Below are positions 35,319-44,053 of a DNA stretch of 64,000 bases, one piece after another. The position numbers and the translations under genes were made by a program. Under the pieces are notes generated by a model that made no database searches, was not told the DNA's origin, and saw only the letters and a program-made list of their open reading frames with translations. The stretch is taken from the NCBI RefSeq assembly GCF_934202705.1, contig NZ_CAKPYE010000008.1:29466-93465 (forward strand), written 5' to 3'. Position 1 is the stretch's first letter, and each line of letters starts with the position of its first letter. Origin of the DNA: an uncultured Limosilactobacillus sp. Its GTDB lineage: Bacteria > Bacillota > Bacilli > Lactobacillales > Lactobacillaceae.

Positions 35319-35744
35319 ATGACAAAAAATGAAGAAACATTAGTTTTAGTAAAACCGGACGGCGTTAAAACTCACCATATTGGTGACATCATTTCACGAA
35401 TTGAACGAAAGGATTATCAAATTGTCGCCTTGAAAATGATGCAGCCTTCTGCTGAAAAGCTTCGCCAACACTACTTCGATAAGGTTAATCAGCCGTTTTT
35501 CCCAGAGTTGTTGAATTACATGATGGAGGGACCAATTGTTGGCATCATTATTGCAGGTACGAACGTGGTCGAATCGATCCATAGAATGGCAGGAGCCACT
35601 AACCCAGGTAAAGCTGCTTGGGGCACCATTCGTGGCGATTATGGACGAGAATGGCCAGATGGAGTCCTACGCAGTATTATCCATACTTCTGATAATACTG
35701 CGAATGCGCAACGCGAAATCAAAATTTGGTTTCCGGAATACTAA
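35319..35744 (+). CDS. ndk: Nucleoside diphosphate kinase
   Basis: A 141-residue enzyme that transfers the gamma phosphate of ATP to nucleoside diphosphates through a phosphohistidine. The active-site histidine is His122 in RSIIHTSDNTANA; LVKPDGV at the N-terminus and the nucleotide-contact GTIRGDYG segment are conserved. Length is typical. GAAAGGAATAGG precedes the ATG. Single-gene unit with its own terminator; many lactobacilli lack ndk, so it is a mild point of interest. Confidence 0.95.
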   Translation: MTKNEETLVLVKPDGVKTHHIGDIISRIERKDYQIVALKMMQPSAEKLRQHYFDKVNQPFFPELLNYMMEGPIVGIIIAGTNVVESIHRMAGATNPGKAAWGTIRGDYGREWPDGVLRSIIHTSDNTANAQREIKIWFPEY

Positions 35745-35745
35745 A

Positions 35746-35776
35746 AAAAGATCGAACCGGTTGGTTCGATCTTTTA
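35746..35776 (+). terminator. Terminator after ndk
   Basis: AAAAGATCGAACC / GGTTCGATCTTTT stem with loop GGTT. Confidence 0.9.
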
Positions 35777-35784
35777 TAGATTGA

Positions 35785-36150
35785 TTACTAATTTCCACGT
35801 GGCTATATTGTAGAAACTAGTACCAATCCAAAACTGAATGTCAATATTCAGTGGCTAATATTATTCTACTAACAAGGATCGGGGATGAGCCTTGTCAGGT
35901 GGCTTTATTTCTTAACCACGATAGATATAATACAACCATACACATTTAAAATAAAGTCAAAAACTAAAAAAATTCAAATTTTTAGTGAGAATTTTCTGAG
36001 AAAAAATTAAATTAAGAATATTTGTCAATTATCTTATAATAAAATAGTCATTTATTATCAATGACCCAATGGCGGTGATTATGGAAGTTATATTTGAACG
36101 AGATGGTTTCTTCGCGCAATCTTAGAAAGTGGTTATCTCAAAGAGGCAGA
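35785..36150. other. Gene-free region with a three-fold GTGGCT element
   Basis: No credible gene. GTGGCT followed by an AT-rich stretch recurs at 35799, 35851 and 35899, spaced 52 and 48 bases. Between copies lie short hairpins (CTGAATG/TATTCAG near 35834-35850, CAAGG/CCTTG near 35873-35894). The rest, to the copY promoter, is plain AT-rich DNA. Confidence 0.35.
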
Positions 36151-36152
36151 AA

Positions 36153-36181
36153 TTGACTTATTATATTTACAACTGTAGACT
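36153..36181 (+). promoter_or_regulatory. copY promoter with cop box
   Basis: TTGACT at 36153-36158, 17-base spacer, TAGACT at 36176-36181. TACAACTGTA at 36168-36177 is an exact cop box (TACANNTGTA), the operator of CopY, placed across the spacer and -10. This points to autoregulation. Confidence 0.75.
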
Positions 36182-36201
36182 TAAAGAAATGAGGTGAAAA
36201 T

Positions 36202-36630
36202 ATGAATAAGGGTTTAGAAATTAGTCCTGCAGAATGGCAGGTCATGAGAATTGCCTGGACACTCAATCAGGTTACCAGTACGCAGGTCATTGAAATTTTA
36301 CAACGCAAAGTTGATTGGAAACCAGCGACGATTAAAACCTTGTTGCGCCGGTTAGTTCAGAAAAAGGCGTTAAAAACCACCCAGCAAGGACGGCGATTTA
36401 TTTATGAACCATTAGTTGCAGAGCAAAGTACTATGGATATGGCAGTTGATGAGCTTTTTGGCAGTCTTTGTGAAATGCATATCGGCTCAACCCTGCTCCA
36501 TGTGATTGAAAAGCACCAACTAAGTCAGGCTGATATAAAAAAATTACAAATATTATTACAAGAAAAAGCTAAAACAGCGCCGAAAATGGTTGATTGTAAC
36601 TGTGTTCCTGGAGGTCAGCGTTGTCAGTAA
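36202..36630 (+). CDS. copY: CopY-type copper-responsive repressor, lone copy
   Basis: A 142-residue BlaI/MecI/CopY-family repressor. The N-terminal winged helix is clear (ISPAEWQVMRIAWTLNQVTSTQVIEIL, WKPATIKTLLRRLVQKKAL). The C-terminus ends CNCVPGGQRCQ: typical CopY has CxC-x4-CxC binding copper or zinc, but here the third cysteine position is Gln139, leaving Cys132, Cys134 and Cys141. Metal sensing may therefore be altered. GAGGTG precedes ATG 36202. Unlike usual cop operons no copper ATPase or chaperone follows; a terminator comes at once. It could still act on cop genes elsewhere, since its own promoter carries a cop box. Confidence 0.85.
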   Translation: MNKGLEISPAEWQVMRIAWTLNQVTSTQVIEILQRKVDWKPATIKTLLRRLVQKKALKTTQQGRRFIYEPLVAEQSTMDMAVDELFGSLCEMHIGSTLLHVIEKHQLSQADIKKLQILLQEKAKTAPKMVDCNCVPGGQRCQ

Positions 36631-36661
36631 AACGGGAAATCATTCTATGACTTCCCGTTTT
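36629..36661. terminator. Bidirectional terminator between copY and the kinase gene
   Basis: AAAACGGGAA (36629-36638) / TTCCCGTTTT (36652-36661), a perfect stem shared by converging genes. Confidence 0.85.
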
Positions 36662-36663
36662 GA

Positions 36664-38379
36664 TTAATGTTTATTTTTCCACCGTTGGTGAAGGGTGGAG
36701 ATGACCAGAAATAGTGCCACGATAATTGCAATTAGCCAACCGGTAACCCCCAAGCGGTAGATAAATCGGTCACGACTGCCGACCACCAGAATCGACGACG
36801 ACAAAATCAGTGACGCTAACATAATGACAACCAATAAGCGATTTAATAATTTGTTGAATTGGTTTAAGACTTTTTTTTGGCCAACATAATGGAGATTGAT
36901 GCGAGCCTCGCCACTAGTGACTTGATCGAGTGTTCTGGTTAATTTTTGGGGTAATTGGGCAGTGGCTTTGATCCCATTGTAAGCCGTCCCAGCATGTTCA
37001 ATGAAAGAGTTTTTTATATCAAAGTGTTCTTTAAAGTAGTGCCAAGCAAACGGTTTGGCAACTTCCATCATCGACAAGGATGGATCTAATCTGGCGATGG
37101 TCCCTTCTAAAGTACCAAAGGCTTTAAATAGCAACGTTACTTCTGGACGTAATTGTAAATGGTTATCATGACACAATTGTGTAATCGAATAGATAAAATT
37201 AGGGATATCAAGCGTCGCCAATTGTGCGTTTAAATAGGGCTGCAGGAAACGACTAAATTCACGAATGAATTTTTGTTCATCAACTTCACCAGTCCGGTTG
37301 CAGACGTTTAAAACGGCTTGACTGATTTGATAATTATCCTTAGTTGGTAAGGCCAGAACAATTTTAGCAATGCCATCGGCCATTGCTTTGGAGAGGGTAC
37401 CCATCATCCCAAAATCGAGATAAACCAGTCGGTAAGGCGGCAAGACATGGTGGGTACTAAAGTGAACCTCAGTCTTACCAAAAGTTTTATCATATTCATG
37501 ATCGGGGATTGTTTGATCGTCGGGCACTTGATAGAAGAGGATATTTCCAGGATGCGGATCAGCATGGAAAAAACGATCTTCAAATACTTGTTTAATAAAA
37601 TTCTTCACTAAAATTTGCGCAACGTTTTTTTGCAGCTCTTTTAATTGTTGAGCTTGCTCATGATCATCCGGAACGGGCTTGCTCATGAGGTATTTGATAC
37701 TTTTACCTGGCATCGCTTCGTTCACCAAAATCTTTGGATGACATTCTTTAATAAAAACTCGGGGAACTTCGATAATGCCGTCGCCATGATTCAGCTGGTA
37801 AAATTTTTCGCCATTTTCAGCTTCGTGCATGGTATTGACTTCGCTCAAAATTGAGGCGGCGAGTTGGTCCATGACGGCATTAAAATCAACGACGCTGAAA
37901 TCACCAGGAACATACTTTATGAGTCGAACAGCTTTTTTAAACAATGCTAAGTCCACCTTAATGAGCCGGCTTACAGCTGGGTGTTGAATTTTTACGACAA
38001 CTTTAGTGCCGTTAGGTAAGGTTGCGTAATGACATTGACCAACTGATGCAGAAGCAAATGGGTGTTTCGCAAAAGTTTTGAAAGTTTGATCAATTGTTTT
38101 GCCGGTCTCATCTAGAAATACTTTGGCAACGGTTTGATAATCATCAGCAGGAACCTTATCCTGCAATGTCCGCAACGCCTTAATGTACTCTGGTGAAACC
38201 AGGTCAGGGCGTGTGGATAGCATTTGCCCCAATTTAATGAAAGTCGGTCCTAGTTCATGAAAGGTTGCCAAAACCTCATCTGGATTAGTCTGATGATAGA
38301 AATTGCTAATGAAAGAGTGACGTCGTAAAACGCTCATGATTTCCTTGATTCGTTCAGCTTGGGAAATTGGCTTGGTCAT
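36664..38379 (-). CDS. UbiB/ABC1/AarF-type atypical kinase
   Basis: A 571-residue protein of the UbiB family. The family hallmarks are the KxGQ motif in GPTFIKLGQMLSTRPDL, the alanine/serine-rich nucleotide loop FASASVGQCHYA, the HADPHPGNIL catalytic segment and VYLDFGMMG. Two hydrophobic helices at the C-terminus anchor it to the membrane. UbiB proteins bind ATP and support quinone synthesis or lipid homeostasis. In this quinone-using bacterium with MenA it might aid menaquinone handling, but the genes are 20 kb apart. AAGGAG precedes the ATG. Single-gene unit. Confidence 0.85.
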   Translation of the reverse strand: MTKPISQAERIKEIMSVLRRHSFISNFYHQTNPDEVLATFHELGPTFIKLGQMLSTRPDLVSPEYIKALRTLQDKVPADDYQTVAKVFLDETGKTIDQTFKTFAKHPFASASVGQCHYATLPNGTKVVVKIQHPAVSRLIKVDLALFKKAVRLIKYVPGDFSVVDFNAVMDQLAASILSEVNTMHEAENGEKFYQLNHGDGIIEVPRVFIKECHPKILVNEAMPGKSIKYLMSKPVPDDHEQAQQLKELQKNVAQILVKNFIKQVFEDRFFHADPHPGNILFYQVPDDQTIPDHEYDKTFGKTEVHFSTHHVLPPYRLVYLDFGMMGTLSKAMADGIAKIVLALPTKDNYQISQAVLNVCNRTGEVDEQKFIREFSRFLQPYLNAQLATLDIPNFIYSITQLCHDNHLQLRPEVTLLFKAFGTLEGTIARLDPSLSMMEVAKPFAWHYFKEHFDIKNSFIEHAGTAYNGIKATAQLPQKLTRTLDQVTSGEARINLHYVGQKKVLNQFNKLLNRLLVVIMLASLILSSSILVVGSRDRFIYRLGVTGWLIAIIVALFLVISTLHQRWKNKH

Positions 38380-38394
38380 TAGTTCATACTCCTT

Positions 38395-38430
38395 AAAAAA
38401 GCCGTACTACCGATAATGGTAGGACGGCTT
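38395..38430 (-). terminator. Terminator of the GNAT gene
   Basis: AAGCCGTACTACC / GGTAGGACGGCTT with loop GATAAT, six-U run when read leftward. Confidence 0.8.
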
Positions 38431-38445
38431 GATTCATTAGTGATT

Positions 38446-38973
38446 TTATTCAAGATTTAGTTCGTAGGCGACCCGCAAGTCATCATCAGATGGGCCAGTG
38501 TAAACTTTCCCACGTTGAACAAAGCCAAAGTCTAATACTAAATTATGAACTCGCTTATTCTTTTCGTGAGTTGAGATCCGTAAATCACGAACACCGTTGG
38601 CATATGCAAGTGAAATCAAAGTTGACATAATGTAACGGGCAAAGTGCTTACCACGGTAACCACTAGAAATAGCAATCCGATTAATAGTACCAAATGGGTG
38701 ACCAGCATGATTCCACTTACCATCAACAATGTAAGCATAGTGAGTATCACCTTGGAGCATTAATGTACCAGTACCAACAATTGTGTGACCGTACATCAAG
38801 AGGTAGCAAGAATTAGCTTCAATATCCTGCTGCATACTAAGCTTTGAAGGGTAGCCCTTTTGCCATTGGTCACTGCCGTCTTCCTTTAATAATTGGCGGG
38901 CATTTTCAATAATTGCATAGACTGCATCCAAGTCATCTAAAGTGGCTTTTCGCATGTAAATAGGTTCTCCCAT
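38446..38973 (-). CDS. GNAT-family N-acetyltransferase
   Basis: A 175-residue acetyltransferase. It has the usual order of beta strands and the acetyl-CoA site NRIAISSGYRGKHFARYIM (Q/RxxGxG/A-type). MRKATLDDLDAVYAII starts the fold. ATG 38973 is chosen for its AGGAGG; the frame continues ten codons up without a site. The acceptor substrate is unknown. Single-gene unit with its own terminator. Confidence 0.85.
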   Translation of the reverse strand: MGEPIYMRKATLDDLDAVYAIIENARQLLKEDGSDQWQKGYPSKLSMQQDIEANSCYLLMYGHTIVGTGTLMLQGDTHYAYIVDGKWNHAGHPFGTINRIAISSGYRGKHFARYIMSTLISLAYANGVRDLRISTHEKNKRVHNLVLDFGFVQRGKVYTGPSDDDLRVAYELNLE

Positions 38974-39057
38974 AATTTGATTCCTCCTGTTCAATAAAAG
39001 CACTCAACTAAATTATAACGGGATTGTTGTTTAATTAACACCGTTAAATGTAATAAA

Positions 39058-39459
39058 TTATTTATTTTTGTAAAAGCATATTTCAATGAGGTTTTGATCA
39101 GGATCGCGCAAGTAAAGCGAAGTCATGTCACCTTCAGCACCTTGGTTAGGTTGCGGTTTGCGAATAACGTCCACATAATACGATCTTAAGTGATGAAGAA
39201 CATCCTCAGGATCATCCCCAGAAACCAAACAGAGATCCGCTGAACCTGGGGTGGGATGACTAGCCTGCAATTGGTTTTGTGGCCGTTTAGTATCCTGAAG
39301 ACGGATTAATTGGTGACCACAACGTAAAGTCACAATATGTTCATTTTGTTTGGCTTGATTGTTTACGATTGGCATATCGAAGACTTCATGGTAGAAGCGA
39401 CGTGACGCTTCTAAGTCATTAACCGTTAATACAATATGATCAATCCTGCGCATTTTCAT
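39058..39459 (-). CDS. VOC (glyoxalase/bleomycin resistance) family protein
   Basis: A 133-residue vicinal-oxygen-chelate protein with the two beta-alpha-beta-beta-beta halves. The first starts RIDHIVLTVNDLEASRRFYHEVF, with the metal-binding type histidine in IDHI, and the second ends YLRDPDQNLIEICFY, with the conserved acidic residue in LIEI. Members act as glyoxalases, dioxygenases or drug-binding proteins; no substrate can be named. GAGG precedes the ATG. It stands alone. Confidence 0.83.
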   Translation of the reverse strand: MKMRRIDHIVLTVNDLEASRRFYHEVFDMPIVNNQAKQNEHIVTLRCGHQLIRLQDTKRPQNQLQASHPTPGSADLCLVSGDDPEDVLHHLRSYYVDVIRKPQPNQGAEGDMTSLYLRDPDQNLIEICFYKNK

Positions 39460-39597
39460 AATTCATTTACCTCACTTTTTGCAAATCAACTTTAATTTTA
39501 AAGTAAACGTCCTCAATTGTGAAGTTAGAAGTAGTCAAGATCAATCCTGGAAAGCGGAACCTGTAAAAGACATATGATAACTTACATAAATTAAATA

Positions 39598-39611
39598 AGT
39601 AATCGCTTTCA
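39598..39611 (-). promoter_or_regulatory. cre-like site before the APC permease
   Basis: Minus-strand TGAAAGCGATTACT matches TGNAANCGNTNNCA at 13 of 14 positions. A TATAAT lies at 39699-39704; the gene-free region 39460-39755 holds nothing else recognised. Confidence 0.4.
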
Positions 39612-39755
39612 GAATTAAAATTTAAGAAAATAAGACATTATTGACGCTTTGATATGTTTTTTTACGAATATCTGACGACACTTCCTTCAATCAGTCGTAT
39701 AATATGATTGAAGCATTTATAGACATTTTATTTTTATACAGAGGAGCGAAAAATA

Positions 39756-41270
39756 ATGTCAAATAAAAAACAAATTGGCCTGGCCAGTTTGGTCCTGATG
39801 GTCTTTACGACCGTGTTCGGGTTCGCCAACTCACCAGTTGCCTTTTACCAAATGGGTTATGCTTCCATTTTTTGGTATGTTGTTGCAGCGATCTTCTTCT
39901 TCCTGCCAGCAGCTTTAATGATTGCCGAATATGGTTCAGCAATGCCCAATGCCGAAGGGGGAATTTTCTCCTGGCTGGAATTTTCAGTTAGTGAACGGTT
40001 CGCGTTCGTTGGGACCTTTATTTGGTTAGCTAACTGGCTGATCTGGATGGTATCAACTTCATCAAAGATTTGGATTCCAATGTCTTCGTTGATCTTTGGA
40101 TCCGACAAGACCACTACTTGGGCATTCTTCGGCTTGACAGCAACCCAATTTGTTGGGATCTTAGCCATTCTTTGGATGGTTGTATGTACTTTTACCGCAT
40201 CACACGGTGTTGATAAAATTCAAAAAATCGGTTCCCTGGGTGGGACGATGGTTTCTATCATGTCTGCATTATTCGTTGTGATTGCGATTGTGATTTGGAT
40301 CGCCCAAAAAGGAATGGTTCTGGAACCAATCCATGGAATTAAGAGCTTCTTCATTTCACCAAACCCGAACTTCCAATCCCCAATTGCACTTCTTTCATTT
40401 GTTGTTTATGCAATCTTTGCTTATGGTGGGATTGAATCAATGGGTACTTTGACGGACTCAATGAAGGATCCTGCCAAGACATTCCCTAAAGGGATGGTTA
40501 TTTCCATGATTGTCATCACGGTTCTGTACTCATTCATGATCTTCTTCTGGGGTGTCTGCACCAACTGGCAACAAGTGCTTAGTGGTAAGGATGTTACCTT
40601 AGGGAACATTACATATGTCATGATGAACAATGCCGGGGTTGTTATGGGAGATGCTTTAGGGCTTTCACATGGCACTGCATTAGTTATTGGTAACCTGCTA
40701 ACCCGGTTTGCTGGTTTAGGAATGTTCTGTGCTTATGTTGGTTCCTTCTTCGTTATGGTTTACTCACCGCTGAAGGCCTTAGTTCTTGGTTCAGATAAGC
40801 GGTTATGGCCAGAACGGATGACGAAATTAAACAAGCATGGGATGCCATCATTTGCAATGTGGATCCAATTCTGGGTAATTGCAATTTTGATTTTTGCGAT
40901 TTCATTTGGTGGTTCTGGTGCACAAAAGTTCTACCAAATCTTGACGAACATGGCTAACGTTGCATCATCTGCACCATACCTGTTCATCGTCGGTGCCTTT
41001 CCATTCTTCAAGAAGCGTAATGGAATTGATCGTCCATTTGTTTTCTTCAAGAGTCAAGCATCAGCTAACGCAATTTCCATCTTTGTGTTCTGTGTTGTTG
41101 CCTTTGGGATTATCTTTACCTGCTTGAACCCAATCTTGACGGGTGATTACCAAACAGCATTCTGGACGATCTTCGGTCCGGTCTTCTTTGGATTGGTTGC
41201 ATTGTTCTTCTACAATCACCAAGCTAAGAAGCACCATGTTGCTAACACAAATACAATTAACAAAGACTAG
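39756..41270 (+). CDS. APC-superfamily amino-acid permease (glutamate/GABA antiporter-like)
   Basis: A 504-residue transporter with 12 or more hydrophobic segments. The first helix has GLASLVLMVFTTVFGFANSPVA, and the sixth region has FAYGGIESMGTLTDSMKDPAKTFPKGM, typical of the glutamate:GABA antiporter/YjeM branch of the APC superfamily. It would exchange or import an amino acid with protons. GAGGAGCG precedes ATG. It is a lone gene with its own terminator; no decarboxylase partner (for example gadB) is nearby, so an exchange role in acid resistance is not supported by context. Confidence 0.82.
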   Translation: MSNKKQIGLASLVLMVFTTVFGFANSPVAFYQMGYASIFWYVVAAIFFFLPAALMIAEYGSAMPNAEGGIFSWLEFSVSERFAFVGTFIWLANWLIWMVSTSSKIWIPMSSLIFGSDKTTTWAFFGLTATQFVGILAILWMVVCTFTASHGVDKIQKIGSLGGTMVSIMSALFVVIAIVIWIAQKGMVLEPIHGIKSFFISPNPNFQSPIALLSFVVYAIFAYGGIESMGTLTDSMKDPAKTFPKGMVISMIVITVLYSFMIFFWGVCTNWQQVLSGKDVTLGNITYVMMNNAGVVMGDALGLSHGTALVIGNLLTRFAGLGMFCAYVGSFFVMVYSPLKALVLGSDKRLWPERMTKLNKHGMPSFAMWIQFWVIAILIFAISFGGSGAQKFYQILTNMANVASSAPYLFIVGAFPFFKKRNGIDRPFVFFKSQASANAISIFVFCVVAFGIIFTCLNPILTGDYQTAFWTIFGPVFFGLVALFFYNHQAKKHHVANTNTINKD

Positions 41271-41289
41271 TATTATAAAATTGCTTCAC

Positions 41290-41321
41290 AAAAAGCCTGG
41301 CCACTATTGGTCAGGCTTTTT
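41290..41321. terminator. Terminator between the permease and YolD genes
   Basis: AAAAAGCCTGGCC (41290-41302) / GGTCAGGCTTTTT with loop ACTATT; serves both converging genes. Confidence 0.88.
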
Positions 41322-41324
41322 CGT

Positions 41325-41777
41325 TTAAGCATTTTCTGAAAGATTTCGAATACTTCTGATATTGGCAAGGGGAATGGCATAATGTTTAGCAGGATCGTGC
41401 CGATCATTAAAATTAGCTTTTCCTGCAGTCCAATCTACTTTCATAAAGGTTGTTTGGATCGTTTCATAGTATCCTGAATCGGCATTAAAATAATTGACTT
41501 CAACTGGTGATTGCCCAGATAGTTGCCGAAGTTCTTCATGCAATCTTTGTGTCTGCTGCTTGGTCTGGTATTGCTTGTGCTGATAGTTTTGTGCAGTTTG
41601 ATCAATGAGCTGATGGTAGCCGGTTAAAGCAGAGAAGGGAGCAAACTGGCCAGCTCGATCGTGACGACTCATGGGAAGGTGAGCTTTCGATTGGTGTCGA
41701 GGCAAGTCAATAATGTCTTGGTAGCGCGAAGTATCTGCAAAAAGGTGGTTTTCAATGATTTCTTTTTCGTGGTCCAT
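41325..41777 (-). CDS. YolD-like protein
   Basis: A 150-residue protein with the YolD hallmark PMSRHDRAGQFAPFSALTGYH around residues 35-55, then a coiled, glutamine-rich helix. YolD-like proteins are encoded after Y-family polymerases (UvrX, YqjW) in Gram-positive bacteria and are thought to be functional relatives of UmuD. Its ATG overlaps the polymerase stop by one base and has GGAGG inside the polymerase end, so the two are coupled. Confidence 0.85.
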   Translation of the reverse strand: MDHEKEIIENHLFADTSRYQDIIDLPRHQSKAHLPMSRHDRAGQFAPFSALTGYHQLIDQTAQNYQHKQYQTKQQTQRLHEELRQLSGQSPVEVNYFNADSGYYETIQTTFMKVDWTAGKANFNDRHDPAKHYAIPLANIRSIRNLSENA

Positions 41778-43297
41778 TAGATATGATGACCTCCAATTTG
41801 GTTATTTCGTTCTCGAACAGTGGAACCCGGCAGCAAGTCGGAGCCATGGATAATGATATTCTTATTGCCGGTATCTCGTTGGAGTTTAACGATTAGCTTT
41901 TGTAACTGATGGTTTTGCTGACGTTTTTCCTTAGCGACCTGGTCTTCTTGAACGGCTTGCTCTACATTTGAAAAAAGGTCCGTCTGCTCGTAACGAGCTT
42001 CTTGTTCAGCGACGCTGACGGGGGTCAGATGATGGGCAATTAACGTTAGTTTACGCACTAATAAGTGCTGGTTAACGGTCTGCTTAAATAATTCTTCATA
42101 AATTTTACGTAACTCAGGTGCCGAGTCAGTTAACGCGCGCAGCTTATACTTCGCATGATCTGGCTTGGGAGTTTGTCGACCATAAAAATCTTCGCTGATT
42201 GCGCCGCTATAATTTTCAGCATAGGTAAGGCTTTGGACGTCATATTGAATTACAATTTCGATACTGTCAGTCATCATCCCTCGTTTAACAAGTGTTAATG
42301 CGAGATCATCAGCCATCCCATTCACAACTATGCAGGTTTCTTTCGGTTTATAGGGATGCATTAATACTTGACCGGAGTAAATTCCATGTTCATCAGAGGT
42401 ATATGATTTGATGTCAGCAATCGTTGCCGATTCATAACCCCAAGCGTGATCAATCAAGAGTTCAGCATTCTTGCCAAATTCTCGATACAAGACTTCTTCA
42501 TTCAACGGATCGGATAGCTTGCCAAGAGAGCAGCGTGCAATATCGCCCATTGTGTGTAAGCCCAATTTTTCTAAACGTTTAGCGTAACCCTTACCAAGAC
42601 GCCAGAAATCAGTTAGCGGGGTATGTGCCCAGAGATAGTGACGATATTGGGCTTCATTCATCTGGGCAATCCGCACACCATCTTGATCACCAGGGATTCT
42701 TTTAGCAACGATATCCATCGCTACTTTTGCTAAGTACAGGTTAGTGCCAATCCCGGCAGTTGCGGTGATATGCGTTTCTGCTTGAATTTGTTGAATAATG
42801 TTTTTGGCTAAATCATGTGCTGAGATTTGGTGTTCATGGAGATAATCTGTCACATCCATGAACACCTCATCAATTGAGTAGACATGAATGTTGTTTGGTT
42901 TAATATAACGTAAATAAATTTCAAAAATTTTTGCAGAAATTTGCATATAGTATTCCATTCGTGGCTTGGCAATTTTAAATGTAACCCGTAAGTTTGGCGA
43001 TTTTAACAACTTACCGCGATAGATTGACGAATGGGTCGATAGATGATGATATGTAGCATGCTGAGCGCGTTCACGATTAATCTCATGAATCCGTTGGCGG
43101 ACTTCAAAAAGACGTGGTCGTCCTGGAACACCAAATTTTTTTAGAGCAGGGGACACCGCCAGACAGATTGTTTTGTCTGATCGCGAGGCATCAGCAACTA
43201 CTAAATTAGCATTGAGCGGATCCAAATGCCGCGCTGCACATTCTGCAGATGCATAAAATGATTTTAAATCAATTGCTAAAAAAATCCGTGCCCTCAT
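41777..43297 (-). CDS. Y-family DNA polymerase (UmuC/YqjW type), second copy
   Basis: A 506-residue translesion polymerase. Catalytic acidic residues lie in FLAIDLKSFYASAE (Asp10) and HVYSIDEVFMDVT. The palm, the helix-hairpin-helix region (FWRLGKGYAKRLEKLGLHTMGDIA) and a longer C-terminus than the copy at 33 kb are visible. ATG 43297 is chosen for the AAAGGATG before it and family N-terminus MRARIFLAIDLKSFYASAE; the frame is open 20 codons further. An SOS-box-like site is at 43351-43364. First gene of a two-gene unit with YolD. Confidence 0.88.
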   Translation of the reverse strand: MRARIFLAIDLKSFYASAECAARHLDPLNANLVVADASRSDKTICLAVSPALKKFGVPGRPRLFEVRQRIHEINRERAQHATYHHLSTHSSIYRGKLLKSPNLRVTFKIAKPRMEYYMQISAKIFEIYLRYIKPNNIHVYSIDEVFMDVTDYLHEHQISAHDLAKNIIQQIQAETHITATAGIGTNLYLAKVAMDIVAKRIPGDQDGVRIAQMNEAQYRHYLWAHTPLTDFWRLGKGYAKRLEKLGLHTMGDIARCSLGKLSDPLNEEVLYREFGKNAELLIDHAWGYESATIADIKSYTSDEHGIYSGQVLMHPYKPKETCIVVNGMADDLALTLVKRGMMTDSIEIVIQYDVQSLTYAENYSGAISEDFYGRQTPKPDHAKYKLRALTDSAPELRKIYEELFKQTVNQHLLVRKLTLIAHHLTPVSVAEQEARYEQTDLFSNVEQAVQEDQVAKEKRQQNHQLQKLIVKLQRDTGNKNIIIHGSDLLPGSTVRERNNQIGGHHI

Positions 43298-43350
43298 CAA
43301 AACATCCTTTCCGGAAATTGGTATTAACATTATAACGAAAATCGTTTTAA

Positions 43351-43364
43351 AGAACAAATGTTTG
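43351..43364 (-). promoter_or_regulatory. SOS-box-like site before the second polymerase
   Basis: The 14 bases AGAACAAATGTTTG are identical to the second site before the polymerase at 33 kb. Nearly palindromic around AAAT, they fit LexA recognition (GAAC-N4-GTTT). The shared sequence argues that both operons answer to the same repressor. Confidence 0.65.
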
Positions 43365-43443
43365 CGACAAACTTTTAGTTGAAATTTGACTTAAAAAGGT
43401 TCAAAATTAACTAACGAATAGTAAGGATAAGGAGTGATCGAAG

Positions 43444-43998
43444 ATGAAAACGACAATTTTATTATTTCATCCGCACATGGATCAATCACGGGTGAACAAG
43501 GCTTTGGCGAAAGCGGCGGTCGCGGCCGGCTTTGAAGTCCGTGATATGTATGATCTCTATCCAGACTTTAGGATTGACGTTGCTAAGGAACGGCAAATTT
43601 TAGAAAAAACTGATCGTATTGTTTTCCAATTCCCTGTTTATTGGTACTCAAGCCCAGCATTAGTTAAACAATATGAAGATGCTGTCTTTACAGGCAACTG
43701 GGCCTACAATGGTGGCCAGGCTTTGCTTAACCATGAATGGCTGTTGGCGGTTTCTCCCGGTGCTGATCAGGATGCTTACACTAAGGATGGCCGTGTTCAC
43801 TTTACAATGCCTGATTTACTACATCCATATCAGGCAACTAGTATCCTCATTAAGACGAAGTTTATGACGCCGTTTATTAGTTATAACGCTTCGAATATGT
43901 CTGATGAAGAACTCAATCTGCGGGCCCAACAGTATGTCCAGTATCTCCAGCAGCCCGATTTAAAAGTTGCTGACCGCTATGGGTTGAGTGAAGCATAA
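43444..43998 (+). CDS. NAD(P)H-dependent flavodoxin-fold oxidoreductase (quinone reductase-like)
   Basis: A 184-residue protein of the NQO1/MdaB-type flavodoxin fold. It starts with a strand and FMN loop (ILLFHPHMDQSRVNKALAKAA), then the conserved DRIVFQFPVYWYSSPALVKQYEDAVF, which forms the active-site and dimer segment. It would reduce quinones or azo compounds using FMN and NAD(P)H. AAGGAGTGATCG precedes the ATG. Single gene ending at a terminator. Confidence 0.85.
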   Translation: MKTTILLFHPHMDQSRVNKALAKAAVAAGFEVRDMYDLYPDFRIDVAKERQILEKTDRIVFQFPVYWYSSPALVKQYEDAVFTGNWAYNGGQALLNHEWLLAVSPGADQDAYTKDGRVHFTMPDLLHPYQATSILIKTKFMTPFISYNASNMSDEELNLRAQQYVQYLQQPDLKVADRYGLSEA

Positions 43999-44015
43999 TA
44001 TTCAGTGATTACAAG

Positions 44016-44053
44016 AAAAGTGAGGTTGAGTAAAAATACTCAATCTCACTTTT
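44016..44053. terminator. Terminator after the oxidoreductase gene
   Basis: AAAAGTGAGGTTGAGTA / TACTCAATCTCACTTTT with loop AAAA, shared with the converging VTT gene. Confidence 0.85.
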
